This document shows, one piece after another, positions 57,423 through 64,000 of a stretch of 64,000 nt of DNA (within the stretch, counting starts at the first letter, position 1; each line of letters begins with the position of its first letter). This DNA is from Xanthomonas sp. DAR 80977 (lineage in GTDB: Bacteria; Pseudomonadota; Gammaproteobacteria; Xanthomonadales; Xanthomonadaceae): the NCBI RefSeq assembly GCF_041240605.1, contig NZ_CP162487.1, positions 1,929,001 to 1,993,000 of the forward strand, given 5' to 3'. Both the position numbers and the translations under genes were made by a program. Below the pieces are notes generated by a model that saw only the letters and a program-made list of their open reading frames with translations, made no database searches and had not been told where the DNA came from.

Positions 57423-58463
57423 CTACTCGAAGCGCATGCAGCGCCCGTAGCGCTCCGGCTGGATGTCCACACCGGACGCATCGGCCTGGTTGTTCTTGCG
57501 CCACAGGTTCTGGCGGAAGTCCGGTCCGCTGCAGTTGGCGGCGCGGTCCACGCCGATCGTGTAGGTGTAGGGATTGTCCTTGAAGGTATTGTTCTCGAAC
57601 GTGTTGTCCTGGCTCATGCTGTTGTCCCAGCACAGGATCTCCGGGGTGCGCTGGCGGATCGAGCAGGCCAGGTAGATGCCGGCGCCCTTGTTGCCGGTGA
57701 ACTGGTTGCCGGCGAACAGGTTGCGCCGCGCATCGGCCAGGTACACGCCCTGGCTGCCGTTGCGCTCCAGGCGGTTGTTGCGGATCTCGCTGTCTTCCAG
57801 GTGCTCGGTGGTGATGCCGGCGGCGACGTTGTCGTGGATGTAGTTGTCGATCAGCCTGACCTTGGCGGTGCGGTTGAACGAGACCCCGTCCCAGATCGCG
57901 CCGGACACGTCGTTGCGCTCGATCAGCAGGTCGCGGCTGTCGTACTCGCTGAGCAGGCAGGCGCTGCGGCACTTGCTCACGCGCAGCCCGGACAGGCGGA
58001 TGTTCTGGCCGGAACGCACCACCACCAGGCTGTTGCTCAGGTACGGGCGCTCGGGCATGAATTCCTTCTCGGCGCTGCCGCCGACGATCTGCAACTGCTC
58101 GACGGTCACGTCGCGGATCGGCCGCTGCGGGCGCTCGTTCTGGTAGTCGCCGACCACGATGACCGGCTGCTGCACGCCGTCCTGCATGCGCAGCACGGTG
58201 GCGTCGCCCTGGCCGCGCAGGCGCAGGCCGTCGCGCTGGATCGACAGCAGCTTGGTCACGTGGAAGTCGCCGGCGGTCAGGCACACCGTGGCCGGCTTGC
58301 CGTCGTTGGGCACGCGATCGACCGCGGCTTGCAGGTCGTCGCCCGGTTCGGCGCGCACGCTGCAGTCGGTGGCGGCGGACGCGGGCGCGGCTGCCGTGGC
58401 GCAGCCGCTGGACAGGCAGGCGGCGAGCGGCAACAACAGGGCGAGCAGGGGGCGGGAATTCAT
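57423..58463 (-). CDS. Right-handed parallel beta-helix lipoprotein
   Basis: The 346-residue precursor has a lipoprotein signal (LLALLLPLAACLSSGC). It then shows repeated short strands with Asn ladders typical of beta-helix proteins: ENNDVSG-like LLIERNDVSGAIWDGVSF, VRLIDNYIHDNVAAGIT, SEIRNNRLERNGSQGVYL, NLFAGNQFTGNKGAGIYL and NTFENNTFKDN. Such folds bind or cut polysaccharides, but no catalytic pattern (pectate lyase Asp/Arg set) can be asserted. Four or more Cys in the C-terminal part may form disulfides. It stands alone upstream of a penicillin-acylase gene. Confidence 0.78.
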   Translation of the reverse strand: MNSRPLLALLLPLAACLSSGCATAAAPASAATDCSVRAEPGDDLQAAVDRVPNDGKPATVCLTAGDFHVTKLLSIQRDGLRLRGQGDATVLRMQDGVQQPVIVVGDYQNERPQRPIRDVTVEQLQIVGGSAEKEFMPERPYLSNSLVVVRSGQNIRLSGLRVSKCRSACLLSEYDSRDLLIERNDVSGAIWDGVSFNRTAKVRLIDNYIHDNVAAGITTEHLEDSEIRNNRLERNGSQGVYLADARRNLFAGNQFTGNKGAGIYLACSIRQRTPEILCWDNSMSQDNTFENNTFKDNPYTYTIGVDRAANCSGPDFRQNLWRKNNQADASGVDIQPERYGRCMRFE

Positions 58464-58578
58464 CGGGTACAGGCTCCGCTTGGGGGGAGGGAGGATCGTC
58501 GCGGCCGAGCCGCAGGCGCCATGCGCTGGCGCCGCCGGCAGGCCGGGCAGCGCGCTGTGCGGCTGGCGCGACCAGCGT

Positions 58579-60957
58579 TCATTGTCGCGCAGGCGGCCGT
58601 AACGTCAGCGTGTAACGGGCAGGGCCGGGCAGGAACGGCGATGCGCGGCCTTGCACCCAGTCGTCGTGGCCGGCGCCCCAGAACGGCGACAGCGGATGCT
58701 CGCTCTGGCCGCCGGGCATGTGCGCGATGCCGTCGGCCTCGTGGCCGGGCGCGACCACCATGCGCTCGGAGGCGCCGAAGTCCGGGCGCTGCACCCGCGG
58801 CATGTCGTTGTCGCCGGGCAAGCCCTCGGCCGGCATGCACAGCCAGCCGCGCAGGAACCCGGGCAGCGATCGCGCCAGCGGATGGCAGATCGCGGCGGTG
58901 TTCTGCGCGCCCCAATGGCGCTGCGGCAATGGCGGGTTCTTGCCGTCCTGGTCGCGCACTTCGGCTGCGGCGTCCTCCAGCAAGGCCTGCCAGCTACCGT
59001 AGCGACGCGGCAGCAGGTGCGGCGGCTGCTGCTGCAGCATCGGCCAGGCCACCGCCTCCAGTTGCGGCAGCGGCGGCATGGCGTAGTCGGCGCCCAGTTG
59101 CGCACGGGCGGGCGCGATCAGGCCGTCGCGGATGCGGGTCAGCAGCGCCAGGCGCCAGGCGCGCACCAGCCGGTAACTCACCGAATCGGTGCTGGCGCGG
59201 CCTTCCCAGTGCTTGCTGGCCTGCGCCAAGGCGTGCAGCGCAGGCGTGGCGCCGCCGCCGTCGCGTTGCTGCAGCAGCGTCCACCAGCGCTGCAGCAGCA
59301 GGGCGCGGTCGTCGAGCTGGATCGCCAGCAACTGGCGCTCGTCCAGCTGCGGATGCAGGCGCAGGTCGTCGCGGATCTGCTGCGCGCGCGCGCCCAGCGC
59401 ATAGCCGCCATCGCCCAGCACGGCCAGCTCCTCGCCGCCGACCACGCGCGCGTTGGCGGTCCACAGCTGGCCGTCGGCGGGGTCGATGCGCTGCGGCGAA
59501 TGCGCGGTGGAGACCGGCCAGGGCGCGCAGCGCTGCGCCGGCGGCACGCCCGCGCTGACGTCGTGGACCAGGGCCGCGCTGGGGCAGCCCGGTCCGCGCA
59601 GCGGCAGCGCGCCGAGCACGCGCCAGCCGATGCGCCCGGCGCTGTCGGCCAGCACCAGGTTCTGCGCCGGGGTGGCGATGTGTTGCGCGCTGGCGAAGGC
59701 GCTGTCCAGCGAATCGGCGCGGGCCAGGTCGGCCAGGCCCAGGTTCAGCGCGCCGGGCAGCTGCGCCACCCAGCGTTGCGCCAGCGCGGTGCCGTCCGGC
59801 TCGTGCTGCAGGATCGGGCCGTAGGCGGTGTCTTCCACGTCCAGCGCGACATCCAGGCCGCCGGCCACCTCGATCCGTTCGTGGTGATGGACGACCGCGG
59901 TGCAGCCGGGCTGCGGCTGGGCCGCGCACGGCGTCAACCGGTACCAGTCGCTGGTGTCGGCGTAGCTGTTGGTGAAGCCCCAGGCGACGTGGCCGTTGCT
60001 GCCGACGATCACCGCCGGCAGGCCCGGCAGCGAAAACCCGGTGACGTCCACGCGCCCGCCCGGCGCCTGTGCGTCGGCGTAGCGCAGCCGCACCCGGAAC
60101 CACAGGCTGGGCGCACCCAGTTGCAGGTGCATGTCGTTGGCGACGATGGCGCGGCCGTCGGCGCTGCGGCGGCCGGCGATGGCCCAGTTGTTGCTGCCGG
60201 GCGCGGCATGCTCCGCGCTGCCGCCGTCGGCCGCGGCACCGGGCAGGGTGCGCAGATCGACCTGGCTGGCGTCGGGCAGGGGGGCGTCGCCGCGCGCCGG
60301 GGCGTCCAGGGGCGCGTCCCAGCTGCTGCCGTCGTGGCGCAGCAGCGCGAACAGCGGCGCCGGCAAGTGCTGCTGCAGGCGGTACAGCGACAGTTCGCGC
60401 TCGGCCTGGCGGCCTTGCAGGTCGAAATACATCGCGTCGCCGGCCAGCACCGAGTCCACCGGCTGCCAGTCGCGCGGAGCCTTGAACAGCAGCAGGTAGG
60501 GCCACGGCCGCACCCGCAGCGCGTGCAGGCCGCGATTGACGCCGGCGCTATAGGCCTGCAGCGCCGCGGCATGGCTGCCGCCGAAGCCGGCCAGTTGCGC
60601 GGCGGCGCGCGCGCGCAGGCGGTGCATGCGGCGCTGCTTGTCCACCCCGAGCGTGGCGTTGCCGACCAGGGCGGACAGTTCGCCGGCGGCGGCGCGGCGC
60701 ATCAGGTCCATCTGGAAGTAGCGCTCCTGCGCATGCACGTAACCGAGCGCGCGCATCGCATCGGCCTCGCTGCCGGCGTCGATGGTGACCGTGCCCAGGG
60801 CATCGCGCTGGATCCGCACCGGCGCCGCCAGCCCGTCCAGGTCGGTCTGGCCGTCGAGCGTGGCCAGGCTGCCGCGCAGCAGCAGCCATGCCAGCAACGC
60901 CAGGCCGAGCACCAGCAGCGCCAGCCATGCCATTCCCCGTTTCCACCTGCTGCGCAT
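58579..60957 (-). CDS. Penicillin-acylase-family (Ntn-hydrolase) protein
   Basis: The 792-residue protein has an N-terminal membrane anchor or uncleaved signal (GMAWLALLVLGLALLAWLLL). The alpha-chain segment contains VRIQRDALGTVTIDAGSEADAMRALGYVHAQERYFQMD. After a spacer comes the autocatalytic cleavage site with the nucleophile Ser in AAPGSNNWAIAGRRS, followed by ANDMHLQLGAPSLWF and GSNGHVAWGFTNSYAD. These are the landmarks of penicillin G acylase and AHL acylases. It could cleave beta-lactams, N-acyl homoserine lactones or other acyl amides in the periplasm; the substrate cannot be told. Confidence 0.9.
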   Translation of the reverse strand: MRSRWKRGMAWLALLVLGLALLAWLLLRGSLATLDGQTDLDGLAAPVRIQRDALGTVTIDAGSEADAMRALGYVHAQERYFQMDLMRRAAAGELSALVGNATLGVDKQRRMHRLRARAAAQLAGFGGSHAAALQAYSAGVNRGLHALRVRPWPYLLLFKAPRDWQPVDSVLAGDAMYFDLQGRQAERELSLYRLQQHLPAPLFALLRHDGSSWDAPLDAPARGDAPLPDASQVDLRTLPGAAADGGSAEHAAPGSNNWAIAGRRSADGRAIVANDMHLQLGAPSLWFRVRLRYADAQAPGGRVDVTGFSLPGLPAVIVGSNGHVAWGFTNSYADTSDWYRLTPCAAQPQPGCTAVVHHHERIEVAGGLDVALDVEDTAYGPILQHEPDGTALAQRWVAQLPGALNLGLADLARADSLDSAFASAQHIATPAQNLVLADSAGRIGWRVLGALPLRGPGCPSAALVHDVSAGVPPAQRCAPWPVSTAHSPQRIDPADGQLWTANARVVGGEELAVLGDGGYALGARAQQIRDDLRLHPQLDERQLLAIQLDDRALLLQRWWTLLQQRDGGGATPALHALAQASKHWEGRASTDSVSYRLVRAWRLALLTRIRDGLIAPARAQLGADYAMPPLPQLEAVAWPMLQQQPPHLLPRRYGSWQALLEDAAAEVRDQDGKNPPLPQRHWGAQNTAAICHPLARSLPGFLRGWLCMPAEGLPGDNDMPRVQRPDFGASERMVVAPGHEADGIAHMPGGQSEHPLSPFWGAGHDDWVQGRASPFLPGPARYTLTLRPPARQ

Positions 60958-61118
60958 CCAAGCATCTCCGCCGACCGATCCCGGATTCTAGACGCGACTG
61001 CGTGTCGTTCCTGCGCAATCGCGGCCGCCGCCCGCGCGCGGTTGGGCCAGCGTCAGTTTCGGGTGGGTGTGCCCGCGCATGTCCTCGCGCCAGGTCGTGC
61101 GGCCGCTGGCAGCGGGAT

Positions 61119-61137
61119 GCTAATGATTCCGATTGGA
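61119..61137 (+). promoter_or_regulatory. Possible Fur-box half upstream of bacterioferritin
   Basis: GATGCTAATGATTCCGATT resembles part of the Fur consensus (GATAATGATAATC). It lies 58-76 bp before the bfr start, in a GC-rich region where such AT-rich words are rare. Only a partial match. Confidence 0.3.
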
Positions 61138-61194
61138 ACGTCGCGCGCGCGGCTCGGGCACTATGGCGGCCTTAGCTGATCCGGAGCCTGCCCC

Positions 61195-61689
61195 ATGAAG
61201 GGACATCCTGAAGTTGTGCAATGCCTCATCGAGTTGCTGCGCGGCGAACTCGCCGCCCGCGACCAGTACTTCATCCACTCGCGGCGCTACGAGGACCAGG
61301 GCCTGCAGGTGCTGTACGCGCGCATCAACCACGAGATGGAAGAGGAGACCGAACACGCCGACGCGCTGCTGCGGCGCATCCTGTTCCTGGAAGGCGACCC
61401 GGACATGCGTCCGCACGCGTTCGAGCCCGGGCGCACGGTCGAAGAGATGCTGCAGAAGGACCTGAAGGTCGAATACGAAGTGCGCGCCAACCTGGCCGCG
61501 GGCATGAAGCTGTGCGAACAGCATGGCGACTACGTCAGCCGCGACGTGCTGCTGGCGCAGCTCAAGGACACCGAGGAAGACCACGCCTGGTGGCTGGAGC
61601 AGCAACTGGGCCTGATCAAGCGCCTGGGCATGGCGCTGTACCAGACCTCGAAGATCGGCGACGGCAGCGTGTCCGGCAAGGACGCCTGA
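61195..61689 (+). CDS. bfr: Bacterioferritin, subunit lacking the haem-ligand methionine
   Basis: The 164-residue protein is a bacterioferritin: [20 protein letters not shown] with Glu18, the di-iron ligands Glu51 and His54 ([20 protein letters not shown]), [13 protein letters not shown] with the third Glu, and [14 protein letters not shown]. Position 52, which is Met in Escherichia Bfr and binds haem between subunits, is Thr here. The ferroxidase centre is complete, so it should oxidise and store iron but probably cannot bind haem as a homodimer. A GGAG site precedes the ATG. Confidence 0.92.
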   Translation: MKGHPEVVQCLIELLRGELAARDQYFIHSRRYEDQGLQVLYARINHEMEEETEHADALLRRILFLEGDPDMRPHAFEPGRTVEEMLQKDLKVEYEVRANLAAGMKLCEQHGDYVSRDVLLAQLKDTEEDHAWWLEQQLGLIKRLGMALYQTSKIGDGSVSGKDA

Positions 61690-62258
61690 TTCCCTGGCGC
61701 CGCATCCCGCCTGCGCGCAACCCCGCGCGACAGGCACTGCGGCGGCGCGCGAGGCCGGCCGACGCGGCGTTGTGACGCGCCAGGCCGAACCTCGCCGATA
61801 GAGTGCGGCGTCGCTCGGATGGCGGCCTGTCTTGCCGCAGGATCGCGCAGAGGCAGGCCGTGTTTGTTCCGGCTTGACCACGCGCACGGACGCAGACGCT
61901 GCCGCAGGCATCGACGCCGGTTGCCACGCCGGCCGCGGCGTGGCGACACGCGCAATCCGAAGAACCGCCTGCTCGCATCGCCGACAGGCCCGTACCGCGC
62001 GCCGCGCGCGCAGAGCCCGCGCTCTTCCTCCGACATCGCGCAACGCACGCGGCGCGCCATTGCCATGCGCAACGCTCCGCACGCGCACGCGATCGGCCGC
62101 TGGCTGCGGCTACCCCGAAGATCCGAGTTCGTCGGCCCGGAGGCTGTTGCGGCGCGTCAATTGTGGCCGTTTTCGAGCCGATGCGGGCGTCAGCTGGCTG
62201 CGTAACGTCTTGCTTTTGCAGCGGTTTCGACCGCGCCGTGAAATTCGCGGGTCATACG
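61690..62258. other. Gene-free stretch between bfr and the DUF2147 gene
   Basis: About 570 bp show no convincing gene on either strand. Open frames here have poor codon use, no ribosome sites and no family motifs. No terminator with a T tract follows bfr. No repeats of the families seen elsewhere were noticed. Confidence 0.5.
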
Positions 62259-62259
62259 C

Positions 62260-62305
62260 TTGCAAAACAGTAGTGATCGCTATACGGTAGTTTTAACTAC
62301 TGTTT
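62260..62305 (+). promoter_or_regulatory. Operator/promoter with AAACAGTAGT inverted repeat upstream of the DUF2147 gene
   Basis: AAACAGTAGT (62265-62274) and ACTACTGTTT (62296-62305) are perfect inverted copies with a 21-bp spacer that contains a third GGTAGTTTTAACTACT dyad. A TTGCAA-15-TATACG pair (62260-62286) overlaps as a possible sigma-70 promoter. Multiple GTAGT/ACTAC words spaced about one helical turn apart suggest a dimeric or tetrameric repressor. The regulator is unknown. Confidence 0.5.
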
Positions 62306-62331
62306 GCGCGACCAGCGCCAGGGGGCAGTCC

Positions 62332-62772
62332 ATGCAAATGCGTCATCCGTCGAAGCGTTGTCGTTTCCTGTTCGGTTGCATCGCGGTGTTGCTGGCGCCG
62401 CTGGCCGTCGCCGAGCCGGCGCCGGCGCAAGGCCTGTGGTTCACCGCGGCCAGGGATGCGGTGGTCGAATTCGCGCCGTGCGCGGAGGCGGCCGCATCGT
62501 TGTGCGGACGGATCGTGTGGGACAAGGATGCCGGCACCGCGAAAGACACCTGCGGGGTCCAGGTGGCGCGGCTGGACCGCTACGAAGACGGCGTATGGCG
62601 CGACGGCTGGGCGTTCGACCCGCGCAGCGGCAAGCGCTACCAGGCGACGCTGCGGGCCAAGGGCAATGCCTTGAACATGCGCGCCTTCATCGGCGTGGAA
62701 GTGCTCGGCGAGAACGAGCGCTTCACCCGCGCCCAGGCGTTGCCGGCCACGCCGGTCTGCGCCGCCAAGTAA
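62332..62772 (+). CDS. DUF2147 secreted protein
   Basis: The 146-residue precursor has a signal peptide (FLFGCIAVLLAPLAVAEPAPA) and a DUF2147 domain: GLWFTAARDAVVEFAPCAEAAASLCGRIVWDKD, VARLDRYEDGVWRDGWAFDPRSGKRYQATLRA and MRAFIGVEVLGENERFTR. The pattern of two early Cys and the RSGKRY segment is typical. It is a periplasmic small beta-barrel of unknown function. It is preceded by a striking dyad operator and may form an operon with the porin-like gene and the kinase downstream. Confidence 0.82.
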   Translation: MQMRHPSKRCRFLFGCIAVLLAPLAVAEPAPAQGLWFTAARDAVVEFAPCAEAAASLCGRIVWDKDAGTAKDTCGVQVARLDRYEDGVWRDGWAFDPRSGKRYQATLRAKGNALNMRAFIGVEVLGENERFTRAQALPATPVCAAK

Positions 62773-62864
62773 ACGGCCGCACGCGGCTGCGCGACCGCTT
62801 CGGTCGCAGCCGCGCACTGGCCCGTCGTCCCCCACCCATCGCCACCGAACCAGGGGAAACTCAG

Positions 62865-63776
62865 ATGAATGCAGTCCGCTCCATGGCGGCCCTCGCGGGC
62901 GCGCTGTCGCTGTCCTGTGCCGCATGCACGTCCGCCTACGCGCAGCAGGCCGGCGCCGACGGCATCGCCAGCTACCAGTTCGAGAACCAGATCAAGCTGA
63001 TGAGCGAGCAGCGCACGCGCGGCGTGTCCGACTCGCTGCTGCGGCCGTCGCTGAAGTGGAGCACCCAGTTCGTGCATGCCAGCGGCTTCGTGGCGCTGGT
63101 GGAGATCGCCGGGGTCAGCAAGAAGCAGTTCCTCGACGGCGACGGCCTGGGCATCACCGCCGCCGCCGGCTACCGCTTCGGCGATCCCGATGCCTGGCAT
63201 GCCGGCGTCGGCCTGGCCACCGAGCGCTTCCCGGGCGCGCGCTTCACCGCGCCGCACAGCTTCGATCCGGAAACCGGCACCCCGGCGGACTTCCGCACCA
63301 CCGACTACGACAGCGATTTCGCGGTGCTGGAACTGGGCTACGGCGCAGTCGAAGGCCGTGTGCTGTACGTGTTGTCCAAGACCTACCGCGGCGCCGATAC
63401 CGGCGGCGTGTGCGCGCAGATCCTGCAGTTCGCCGCCGACCCGGGCGTGGCGCTGCGCTGCTACGCCCGCGGCGAGCACGATTCGCGCGGCACGCTGCTC
63501 GGCGACCTCAACTACCAGATTCCGCTGCTGCCGTCGCTGCTGCCCTCGACCAGCGTGCGCCTGCATGCCGGCTACCAGAAGCTGGCCAACTTCAGCGAAG
63601 GCAGCTTCGCCGACTATCAGGTCGGGATCACCCACAAGCGCTGGGGATTCGACTGGAACCTGGATTGGGTGAGCACGCGGGTCAATGCGCACGAACTGTA
63701 CTGGGTCCAGGATGGCGACCGGATCAGGAAAACCGATCGCGACACCTTCGTCGCCTCGATCGGCTACACGTTCTGA
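62865..63776 (+). CDS. TorF-family putative outer-membrane porin
   Basis: The 303-residue precursor has a signal peptide (AALAGALSLSCAACTSAYA) and a beta-rich body consistent with a 12-strand barrel. The body starts YQFENQIKLMSEQRTRGVSDS, the TorF/Gcw_chp family opening, and ends with a terminal Phe (ASIGYTF) as outer-membrane proteins do. VLELGYGAVEGRVLYVLSKTYRGAD and LHAGYQKLANFSEGSFADYQVG are typical alternating strands. A GGGGAAA ribosome site precedes the ATG. It lies directly upstream of a sugar kinase and may import the substrate. Confidence 0.8.
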   Translation: MNAVRSMAALAGALSLSCAACTSAYAQQAGADGIASYQFENQIKLMSEQRTRGVSDSLLRPSLKWSTQFVHASGFVALVEIAGVSKKQFLDGDGLGITAAAGYRFGDPDAWHAGVGLATERFPGARFTAPHSFDPETGTPADFRTTDYDSDFAVLELGYGAVEGRVLYVLSKTYRGADTGGVCAQILQFAADPGVALRCYARGEHDSRGTLLGDLNYQIPLLPSLLPSTSVRLHAGYQKLANFSEGSFADYQVGITHKRWGFDWNLDWVSTRVNAHELYWVQDGDRIRKTDRDTFVASIGYTF

Positions 63777-63778
63777 CC

Positions 63779-64000
63779 ATGCGCAGCCAATCGCACGACG
63801 TCGGCGAGGCCGGGCACCTGCCGTTGGTGCTGGCGGTGGATCTGGGCACCTCCGGCTGCAAGTGCGCGCTGGTCGCGGTGGACGGCACGGTGGTGGCCTG
63901 GGCCTTCGAACCGGTGCCGCTGCATGTGCACGGCGTCTGCGCGGAGCAGGATCCGCGCGATTGGTGGAATGCGTTCCTGGCCACCGCCGCGGCGGTGGTC
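63779..64000 (+). CDS. FGGY-family carbohydrate kinase (5' part, cut by window end)
   Basis: The 74 codons visible start with ATG two bases after the stop of the porin-like gene. They contain LPLVLAVDLGTSGCKCALVAVDGTVV, the ASKHA phosphate-1 loop, and AEQDPRDWWNAFLATAAAVV, both typical of xylulokinase-like FGGY kinases. The sugar cannot be predicted from this part. The tight spacing suggests co-transcription with the porin-like gene. Confidence 0.85.
   Translation, partial: MRSQSHDVGEAGHLPLVLAVDLGTSGCKCALVAVDGTVVAWAFEPVPLHVHGVCAEQDPRDWWNAFLATAAAVV

Noticed and set aside
61819..62290. Open frames of 128 and 152 codons in the bfr-DUF2147 gap
   Set aside because: They are Arg-rich with no ribosome site, poor codon bias and no recognisable motif; treated as chance frames in GC-rich DNA.

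Overview
The window is chromosomal DNA of a high-GC gammaproteobacterium, almost certainly Xanthomonas or a close relative. The reasons are the rpsB-tsf-pyrH-frr-uppS-cdsA-dxr-rseP-bamA-lpxD-fabZ-lpxA-lpxB-rnhB-dnaE-accA order, the dense Xanthomonas-type intergenic repeats (runs of GGGATTGGGGATTCG and palindromes built on GGAGCGGCTTCAGCCGCGAC), and a protein ending in a domain like the Xanthomonas VirD4-interacting (XVIPCD) domain. No rRNA, tRNA, CRISPR array or insertion sequence was recognised.

Layout. 1-18.5 kb is a mixed accessory region: a GlxA/FtrA-like regulator, an ABC exporter, a DUF885 lipoprotein, a decayed GFA-family gene running into a DUF4349 lipoprotein, an ArsR-DUF2867 pair, a LysR regulator, an EamA transporter, a DinB-family protein, a secreted cyclophilin, the XVIPCD protein, a PadR-HAAS pair, a PHA depolymerase, a methyltransferase and hemJ. 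18.5-41.8 kb, all on the minus strand, is the conserved translation / isoprenoid / outer-membrane assembly / lipid A / replication block from rpsB down to accA and a TPR protein. 41.8-47.5 kb is an archaic (Csu-type, spore-coat-U) chaperone-usher pilus operon lying between the rpsB promoter and map. 47.7-56.0 kb on the plus strand is map-glnD-dapD, an ArsC/Spx-family reductase, dapE and asnB (nitrogen sensing, lysine/DAP and asparagine synthesis). 56-64 kb holds a diguanylate cyclase, a beta-helix lipoprotein, a penicillin-acylase family protein, a bacterioferritin, a DUF2147 protein, a TorF-like putative porin and the start of an FGGY sugar kinase.

Most interesting points. (1) A textbook-shaped transcription attenuator lies upstream of asnB: a 31-codon leader ORF with five Asn codons, a terminator, and a perfect 14-nt antiterminator alternative. 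(2) An orphan type IV secretion effector candidate has no adjacent immunity gene. (3) Intergenic hairpin repeats have been absorbed into the coding ends of lpxB and rnhB, and their translation is forced because no other start codon is available. (4) A nested inverted-repeat element fills the whole cdsA-dxr gap. (5) A -24/-12 promoter-like site precedes the pilus operon, which also carries an unusually small SCPU-like protein. All functional calls are from reading the sequence; no database search was run.
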